This document shows, piece after piece, positions 24,804 through 29,474 of a stretch of DNA of 29,474 bases. Origin of the DNA: Candidatus Bipolaricaulota bacterium (GTDB taxonomy: Bacteria; Bipolaricaulota; Bipolaricaulia; M55B111). The notes beneath the pieces are model-generated. The model saw only the letters and a program-made list of their open reading frames with translations, was not told where the DNA came from and made no database searches. Numbering within the stretch: the stretch's first letter is position 1; each line of letters starts with the position of its first letter. The position numbers and the translations under genes were made by a program. The stretch spans positions 1 through 29,474 of the forward strand of contig JAGXLQ010000001.1 in assembly GCA_018334595.1 (NCBI GenBank), read 5' to 3'.

Positions 24804-24812
24804 ATCAAGAAT

Positions 24813-24841
24813 AGTTTAACCAATTAACCCACCCTAGTCAA
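24813..24841 (-). promoter_or_regulatory. Sigma-70 promoter of groESL
   Basis: On the minus strand TTGACT (24836-24841) and TAAACT (24813-24818) are 17 bases apart. The predicted start is near 24806, directly at the edge of the CIRCE repeat, so HrcA would block initiation. Confidence 0.75.
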
Positions 24842-24976
24842 CCCCCATTCAACGATTATTTAACTGACCGTTGTCGTTTTTTTGACTTTTCTCCAAACGG
24901 CCGGGAATTACCCCCTGGATAGTTTGAATATGGTTGTGATTGTGATATCATTCAATCTGTGATAGGAGGTGTGATT

Positions 24977-25840
24977 TTGGATACCAAACAGGAATGTTGT
25001 TCTGTTATCTGGCTACAAGGCGCAACTTGCACCGGTTGTGCGATATCTTTAATGAATTCCAATTATCCCAAATTATCTAACCTACTCCTCGACGAGGTCG
25101 TCCCCGGGAAGTCAATTTCTTTGAAATTTATGGCCACGTTGATGGGAGCAACCGGTGAACTTGCCCTTGAAGTGTTAAGCCGCGCTGAAGCGGAAGGAGA
25201 TTATATTGTTGTGATGGAAGGGTCCGTACCCAAGGGCGAAGACGGGAAGTACTGTATGGTAGGAGAGAAGTCGGTTGCGGACCAACTCACGGAGGCTGCG
25301 CCGGGTGCAAAAGCGGTGGTAAGCATCGGGACCTGCTCCGCTTACGGGGGAATACCTGCCGGACAGCCGAACCCGACGGATGCTGTTTCGGCCGCCGAAC
25401 ACCTTGAGGCCGAGGGGATCGATACTCCCTGCCTCAACGTCCCCGGTTGTCCTCCTGAACCTAGCTGGTTTGTGGACAGCCTGGCGACGGTAATGTTGTT
25501 CGGTTTGCCCGGACCGGAGGACGTTGACGACGTCGGTCGGTTGAAGTCCGTCTACGGGGAGTTGATTCACGATAACTGTCCTCGAAGAGGGGACTTCCAG
25601 AATGGTCACTTTGCCAGGCACATAGGTGAAGAGGGTTGTCTGGCAGAGGTCGGCTGCAAAGGTCCGTACGCCAACGCCCCCTGCCCCAACAGAGGGTGGC
25701 ACGAAGGCCTTAACTGGGCAATAAAAAACAATCATCCCTGTATAGGGTGTGTGGAACCGGGCTTCCCCGACTTGATGGGGCCGTTTTTCGAGAAATTTGG
25801 CCCGGAGGAGTCCGAGGAGATGTACAGGAGGCTAAAGTGA
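24977..25840 (+). CDS. [NiFe]-hydrogenase small subunit, group 1-like, without Tat signal
   Basis: This 287-residue electron-transfer subunit is closest in pattern to group 1 uptake hydrogenases. Proximal [4Fe-4S] ligands are in GATCTGC (C18, C21), GTCSAYGG and PGCPPEP. The distal cluster has His/Cys in IHDNC plus GC and GC. The medial [3Fe-4S] site has APCPNRGW and HPCIGC. I chose the TTG at 24977 because AGGAGGTG (24964-24971) lies 5 bases upstream; the GTG at 24959 precedes that site. Either start leaves no twin-arginine signal, and a stop codon at 24920 closes the frame upstream. There is no C-terminal membrane helix, so the enzyme should be soluble and cytoplasmic. The extra cysteines of O2-tolerant enzymes are absent (CTGC, not CTCC). 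The stop overlaps the large-subunit start (GTGA). Confidence 0.93.
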   Translation: MDTKQECCSVIWLQGATCTGCAISLMNSNYPKLSNLLLDEVVPGKSISLKFMATLMGATGELALEVLSRAEAEGDYIVVMEGSVPKGEDGKYCMVGEKSVADQLTEAAPGAKAVVSIGTCSAYGGIPAGQPNPTDAVSAAEHLEAEGIDTPCLNVPGCPPEPSWFVDSLATVMLFGLPGPEDVDDVGRLKSVYGELIHDNCPRRGDFQNGHFARHIGEEGCLAEVGCKGPYANAPCPNRGWHEGLNWAIKNNHPCIGCVEPGFPDLMGPFFEKFGPEESEEMYRRLK

Positions 25841-27351
25841 AACAGATTACCATAGATCCGGTAACGCGAATAGAGGGACACCTGAAGATAGAGACCGAAG
25901 TTGAAGGTAAAGAGGTCAAGTCTGCGCGGAGCAGCGGTACTCTGTTCAGGGGCTTCGAGCAGATACTGTCCGGGCGGGACCCGAGAGACGCCCAGAGAAT
26001 CACGCAGAGGGTTTGTGGGGTCTGCCCCACCGCTCACGCGACGGCTTCCTCATTGGCATTGGAAGATGCCTTTGGTATCAAGGATCAGGTGCCGGCCAAC
26101 GGTAGGTTGATCAAGAATATCATGCTTGGCGCCAACTTCATCCAGTCCCACGTGCTCCACTTTTACCACCTGGCGGCGTTGGATTATCTGAACCCCGAAC
26201 GCACTAAGGAGGTCACCGATTGTGGCCCTCAGGTTGACACGCTGGCAAACTTTCTTAGATCTACGGACGGTGCACCATTTACACCTCAATACGAGGGTGA
26301 CTATCGACTCGGGCCGGAGATAAGTACGGACCTCTGTCGGGACTACCTCGACGGGCTGGATATCAGAAAGAAGGCCCACGAACTACTAGCCTTATTCGGC
26401 GCGAAGATGCCCCACAATATGGGAACCGTTCCTGGAGGCTCGACGAGAAAACCCGACGTGGGGACCATCGAGAAAGCCGGAGCCCGATTGAAGGAGATAA
26501 AGTGTTTTATCGATAACAGATACCTACCCGGGGCCCTTGCTCTCGTCGAAGCCTACGACGACTACTTCCAGGTTGGTCGGGGTGTGGACACGTTCTTGGA
26601 ATACGGAGGTTTCTACCTCGATAACATTTTAGGGGCACCTCAGGATACCCCAGTTGGGTTGTTGGGAGGAGTCTTTAACCTGGAAAACTACAGCCTCGAG
26701 GAAGTTGATTTGAACGAGATAACGGAGGAGGTAACTCACTCCTGGTACGAAGACGCGACTACCGGTCATCCCACCGAGGCAAGGACTAGCCCCAGTGCCG
26801 ACAAGGAAGGAGCTTACTCCTGGGTCAAGGCACCAAGGTACGGGGATCGGCCATGCGAAGTGGGGCCCGCTGCCAGGATTATGATCAACTACAGCCGCGG
26901 CAACGAGTTCATCAAGGAGAAGATGGACGAGATTACGGGTAAACTGGACATCGAACTGAAAGACTGTGCTTCCGTAGCCGGGAGGCATCTGGCCCGGGCA
27001 CTTGAATGTAAGTACATTTCCGATCTCATGGGAGATTGGTTAGAGCAGCTGGAGCCAGGCGCGGAGTCGGTTGCAAAGTACGAGATGCCAGATGAAGGAA
27101 CCGGCGTCGGTGTAACCAGTGCCCCCCGAGGAACGCTGGGACACTGGATCGAGGTAAAGAACGGCGAGATCGAAAACTACCAGATGGTCGTGCCTACCAC
27201 CTGGAACGCTTCACCCAGGGACGGTCAGGGTAGACCCGGTCCAATCGAACAGGCTTTGATCGGTACGAGGATAGAGGACGGGGATAATCCGATCGAGGCT
27301 GCCAGGATAGTCCGTTCTTTCGATCCATGTATGGCCTGCGCGGTCCATTGA
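25837..27351 (+). CDS. [NiFe]-hydrogenase large subunit lacking the C-terminal propeptide
   Basis: This 504-residue catalytic subunit holds the NiFe(CN)2CO site that splits or forms H2. The L0 motif RIEGH (residues 11-15), L1 RVCGVCPTAH (C60, C63) and L2 DPCMACAVH (C498, C501, H504) are complete and supply all four metal-binding cysteines. The stop codon follows directly after the L2 His. The tail of roughly 15 residues that a HyaD/HybD-type endopeptidase removes in most hydrogenases is therefore not encoded. The GTG at 25837 was preferred, giving a 4-base overlap with the small subunit and AGGAGG just upstream. Assembly should still need HypA-F, none of which is in the window. The gene is followed 23 bases later by metV. 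Confidence 0.95.
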   Translation: MKQITIDPVTRIEGHLKIETEVEGKEVKSARSSGTLFRGFEQILSGRDPRDAQRITQRVCGVCPTAHATASSLALEDAFGIKDQVPANGRLIKNIMLGANFIQSHVLHFYHLAALDYLNPERTKEVTDCGPQVDTLANFLRSTDGAPFTPQYEGDYRLGPEISTDLCRDYLDGLDIRKKAHELLALFGAKMPHNMGTVPGGSTRKPDVGTIEKAGARLKEIKCFIDNRYLPGALALVEAYDDYFQVGRGVDTFLEYGGFYLDNILGAPQDTPVGLLGGVFNLENYSLEEVDLNEITEEVTHSWYEDATTGHPTEARTSPSADKEGAYSWVKAPRYGDRPCEVGPAARIMINYSRGNEFIKEKMDEITGKLDIELKDCASVAGRHLARALECKYISDLMGDWLEQLEPGAESVAKYEMPDEGTGVGVTSAPRGTLGHWIEVKNGEIENYQMVVPTTWNASPRDGQGRPGPIEQALIGTRIEDGDNPIEAARIVRSFDPCMACAVH

Positions 27352-27374
27352 CCTTGAAGGACAGGAGGTAAAAA

Positions 27375-28058
27375 ATGATATTATCTGAACCGAAGCCCTG
27401 GGAAGAGATAGAGGGTTATCTGGAAGGCGACGATTCCGTATTCTTGCTCGGCTGTGATGGGTGTGACGCTGCCACTGGAGACGGCGGTGCAGAGAGAGTT
27501 GGGGAACTATCGGGGAAGCTTGACGAAGGAGGATGGAACGTCACGGGTACGAAGGTAATCGAGTTCCTTTGCAACAAGGCATTGGCGGGGATGAAGCTCG
27601 CACGGATTTCTGACTTAATTGAGGAGAGCGATTCGCTGCTGGTCTCCTGTTGTGGTATTGGTGTTCAGGCGGTGAGCAAGCTTGTGGATAAGCAGGTGCA
27701 CCCCGCCAACGACACCGTATCCATGGGGGACTTCCACGGCACCTGGCCGTCAGAGGAAACCTGTAAGAGGTGTGGTGAATGCCTGCTGGAATATACGGGA
27801 GGAATATGTCCGCTGACGATGTGTGTTAAGGGCCTGTTAAATGGGGCCTGTGGCGGGTCTTACGAAGGGAAATGCGAGGTAGAGCCGGATCGACCCTGCG
27901 GCTGGGAGCTAATCTACGAGAGGCTCAAGGACGTGGGCCGGCTGGACCTGATTGAGGAGTACAACCCCCCCAAGGCTAGGCAGAAATACCAGTTCGGAGT
28001 CCCTATGGAAAACAGGAACTCGCTCTACTGGGCAATTGAGGCGGAGGAGGGAGAATGA
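27375..28058 (+). CDS. metV: MetV-like methylene-THF reductase C-terminal subunit
   Basis: This 227-residue protein matches the MTHFR_C (MetV) family, the iron-sulfur/zinc partner of MetF in acetogens. The cysteine-rich signature is TCKRCGECLL (about 136-145) followed by GGICPLTMCVKGLLNGACGG and KCEVEPDRPCGW. Two further pairs lie near the N-terminus (LGCDGCDAATGDGG) and middle (VSCCGIG). MetV is needed for MetF to receive low-potential electrons rather than NADH. AGGAGGT lies before the ATG, 23 bases after the hydrogenase large subunit, and the stop overlaps the metF start by 4 bases. In known acetogens metVF sits beside rnfC2- or hdrABC-mvhD-type genes. Here a complete hydrogenase takes that place. 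Confidence 0.9.
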   Translation: MILSEPKPWEEIEGYLEGDDSVFLLGCDGCDAATGDGGAERVGELSGKLDEGGWNVTGTKVIEFLCNKALAGMKLARISDLIEESDSLLVSCCGIGVQAVSKLVDKQVHPANDTVSMGDFHGTWPSEETCKRCGECLLEYTGGICPLTMCVKGLLNGACGGSYEGKCEVEPDRPCGWELIYERLKDVGRLDLIEEYNPPKARQKYQFGVPMENRNSLYWAIEAEEGE

Positions 28059-28930
28059 GCACGCTAAAGGACAAACTTGAAGCCGGAGAGTTTGCGATTA
28101 CATGTGAGGCGGGCCCGCCCAAGGGAGTAGACCTCGAGAACGAACTCAAGGAGGCGGAGGAGATCGCAGGCCTGATCGACGCGTTTAACGTCACCGACCT
28201 GCAGTCTTCCGCCATGCGGATGAGTTCAGTGGCCATGTGCAGACTGCTTGAGGAAAGGGGCCTGGAGACCGTCTACCAGATGACCTGCCGTGATAGGAAC
28301 AGGCTCGCTCTCCAGTCGTCCCTGCTTGGTGCCTGGGCACTGGGGATGGAGAACGTCCTGGCGTTGACCGGTGACTACACGACGCTCGGAGATCACCCCG
28401 ACGCGATGCCGGTATTTGACCTGGACTCGATCCAACTGTTAGAGACCATCGAGAGGTTGAACGGAGGAGAGGACTTGGTCGGAAACGAACTGAAGGGGTC
28501 TCCTCAGTTCTTTCCGGGCGCGGCCGCCAACCCTGGAGCCGATCCCCTTAAGCCGCAGATACTGAAGAGCAGGATGAAGGCCGATCACGGCGCCCGATTC
28601 TTCCAAACTCAGGCAGTTTACGATTCGGACGTATTTGCAAAGTTCATGGAAGAACTGAGGGACGCCGGCGTGGAGACCCCTGTAATGGTCGGTATCCTCC
28701 CGCTCAAGTCGGCGGGGATGGCCAGATTCATGGACGCCAACATCGCGGGGGTAGTAATTCCGGACGAGGTCATCAAGGAACTGACCGATGCCTCCGATAC
28801 CGTTCAGAAGAGTCTTGAGATCTGTTCCCGAGTGATAAACGAAACGGCAGACCTCTGTGAGGGAGTCCATTTGATGCCGATGGGATGGGAGGAGTACGTA
28901 CCGGACATTCTTGACGGGACGGACCTTTAA
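28055..28930 (+). CDS. metF: 5,10-methylenetetrahydrofolate reductase
   Basis: This 291-residue TIM-barrel flavoprotein reduces methylene-THF to methyl-THF in the methyl branch of the Wood-Ljungdahl pathway; the product can also feed methionine synthesis. Recognisable segments are FAITCEAGPPKGVD near the N-terminus and FNVTDLQSSAMRMS. They are followed by YQMTCRDRNRLALQSSLLGAWALG, which continues with the FAD-binding strand NVLALTGDY. FPGAAANPGAD, ARFFQTQAVYD and VMVGILPLKSAGMARFM follow. The last block and the lack of a C-terminal regulatory domain fit the acetogen/archaeal-like branch. GGAGGAGGG precedes the ATG, and the ATGA overlap couples it to metV. It ends the four-gene cluster and is followed by a hairpin terminator at 28974-29007. 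Confidence 0.95.
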   Translation: MSTLKDKLEAGEFAITCEAGPPKGVDLENELKEAEEIAGLIDAFNVTDLQSSAMRMSSVAMCRLLEERGLETVYQMTCRDRNRLALQSSLLGAWALGMENVLALTGDYTTLGDHPDAMPVFDLDSIQLLETIERLNGGEDLVGNELKGSPQFFPGAAANPGADPLKPQILKSRMKADHGARFFQTQAVYDSDVFAKFMEELRDAGVETPVMVGILPLKSAGMARFMDANIAGVVIPDEVIKELTDASDTVQKSLEICSRVINETADLCEGVHLMPMGWEEYVPDILDGTDL

Positions 28931-28973
28931 TTGAGGTGAAGAAGTAGCTTATTGTGCCCGGAAAGGTTGTTGT

Positions 28974-29007
28974 ATAACGGTCGACGGGGTGACTCGTCGA
29001 CCGTTAT
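28974..29007. terminator. Shared bidirectional terminator between metF and the histidine kinase
   Basis: A perfect 12-bp inverted repeat ATAACGGTCGAC/GTCGACCGTTAT (28974-28985 and 28996-29007) has a 10-base loop. The T-rich tail is weak on the plus strand (TATTCGTC) and poor on the minus strand. Its place between convergent genes, touching the kinase stop codon, supports termination from both sides. Confidence 0.75.
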
Positions 29008-29474
29008 TATTCGTCAAAGTTTTCTATGGTGGGAAGAGTTACCGTAAAGACGGAGCCACTATCCTCCTTGCTCTTTACCGATATCTTTCCTCCGTGCGCT
29101 TCGACGATTTCCTTGGCGATGGTTAGACCAAGTCCGGTCCCTCCGGTCCCCCGGGACCGGGATTTATCTATCCTGTAGAAACGGTCAAATATGCGTTGCT
29201 GGTCTTCAGATGATATCCCTATACCGGTATCAATAACGTGCAGCACGACTACCTCTCCCTCTGGCCTTACGCTTATGGTTATCTTGCCACCGGGACGGGT
29301 ATGGGTCAGCGCGTTGTCCAGGAGGTTTCGGATGACCTGCGATATCCGTTCCGGATCGGCTGTAATTAGCGTAGAATCTGGAAGGTGTGAATTAATTGTA
29401 ACCTCCTTCTCCATGGCCTTGTTCTCCACGGCTTTTATCGCGTTGGAGGCCACGTCCTCCAGGACTATCTGCTT
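29007..29474 (-). CDS. Sensor histidine kinase, C-terminal part (5' truncated)
   Basis: The frame stays open to the right edge, so only the last 155 residues are present. They form the ATP-binding domain of a two-component sensor kinase. The N box is NLLDNALTHTRPGG, the G1 box is DTGIGIS, the F box is IFDRFYRIDKSRSRG and the G2 box is GGTGLGLTIAKEIVEAHGG. The FDRFYR and SRGTGGTGLGL wording is typical of PhoR/ResE/WalK-like kinases (HPK1a type). The phosphorylated His, the sensor region and the partner regulator lie beyond the window, so the signal is unknown. It converges on metF, and nothing in the sequence links it to the hydrogenase cluster. Confidence 0.93.
   Translation of the reverse strand, partial: KQIVLEDVASNAIKAVENKAMEKEVTINSHLPDSTLITADPERISQVIRNLLDNALTHTRPGGKITISVRPEGEVVVLHVIDTGIGISSEDQQRIFDRFYRIDKSRSRGTGGTGLGLTIAKEIVEAHGGKISVKSKEDSGSVFTVTLPTIENFDE

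Noticed and set aside
24959..24976. GTG start at 24959 for the hydrogenase small subunit
   Set aside because: The Shine-Dalgarno AGGAGGTG lies downstream of it, inside the frame, and points to TTG at 24977.
24994..25042. O2-tolerant (membrane-bound Hyd-1 type) small subunit because of the CC pair near the N-terminus
   Set aside because: The tell-tale CTCC at the proximal cluster is CTGC here; the CC pair is upstream of the cluster motif and not at the known supernumerary positions.
1..29474. Mobile elements, CRISPR arrays or prophage genes
   Set aside because: No transposase, integrase, repeat-spacer pattern, target duplication or attachment site was seen; nearly all of the window is housekeeping or metabolic genes.

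Overview
The window comes from an anaerobic, H2- and C1-metabolising bacterium. The bacterial assignment rests on release factor 2, FtsA, FtsB/DivIC, DnaE, a sigma-70 factor, GroESL with a CIRCE operator, and bacterial-type promoters and intrinsic terminators. The solute-binding protein has an ordinary signal peptide with no lipobox cysteine, which hints at a diderm envelope. The SRP RNA is the long form with an Alu domain. The proteins are rich in Asp and Glu, which might mean salt adaptation. I cannot place the phylum. A diderm Firmicute or an uncultured lineage such as Bipolaricaulota/KB1-like bacteria would fit, but that is a guess.

Layout. 2-400: 3' end of prfB. 401-798: structured non-coding stretch. 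799-4460 (minus): promoter and two permeases plus the binding protein of a peptide-type ABC importer, with no ATPases. 4472-5707 (minus): ftsA without ftsQ or ftsZ. 5827-14183 (plus): promoter and a probable operon eno, ftsB/divIC-like gene, dnaE, membrane-anchored yvcK, and a PIN-domain/PilT-type ATPase (PINA/COG1855). 14189-16667 (minus): compact RNA-repair operon thpR, archease, rtcB. 16773-17128 (minus): long SRP RNA directly abutting tRNA-Ser(GGA). 17222-19537 (minus): topA with promoter. 19775-20359 (plus): secreted lamin-tail-domain protein. 20392-20514: structured element and terminator. 20529-22623 (minus): sigma-70 factor and a patatin-like hydrolase. 22694-24841 (minus): groES-groEL with terminator, CIRCE and promoter. 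24977-28930 (plus): [NiFe]-hydrogenase small and large subunits, metV and metF. 29007-29474 (minus): C-terminal part of a sensor histidine kinase.

The most interesting system is the four-gene cluster at 24977-28930. A group 1-like [NiFe] hydrogenase is encoded with both subunits of MetVF, the methylene-tetrahydrofolate reductase of the Wood-Ljungdahl methyl branch. The small subunit has no Tat signal, and a stop codon upstream in frame excludes a longer form. The large subunit stops exactly at the last metal-site histidine, so it has no propeptide for a maturation protease to remove. No cytochrome b, Hdr, Mvh, Rnf or NADH module is encoded between or beside these genes. The inference is a soluble cytoplasmic hydrogenase that passes electrons from H2 to MetVF, or the reverse. 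The RNA-repair operon and the PIN ATPase, both of a type common in archaea, give the middle of the window a second theme of RNA and nucleic-acid maintenance.
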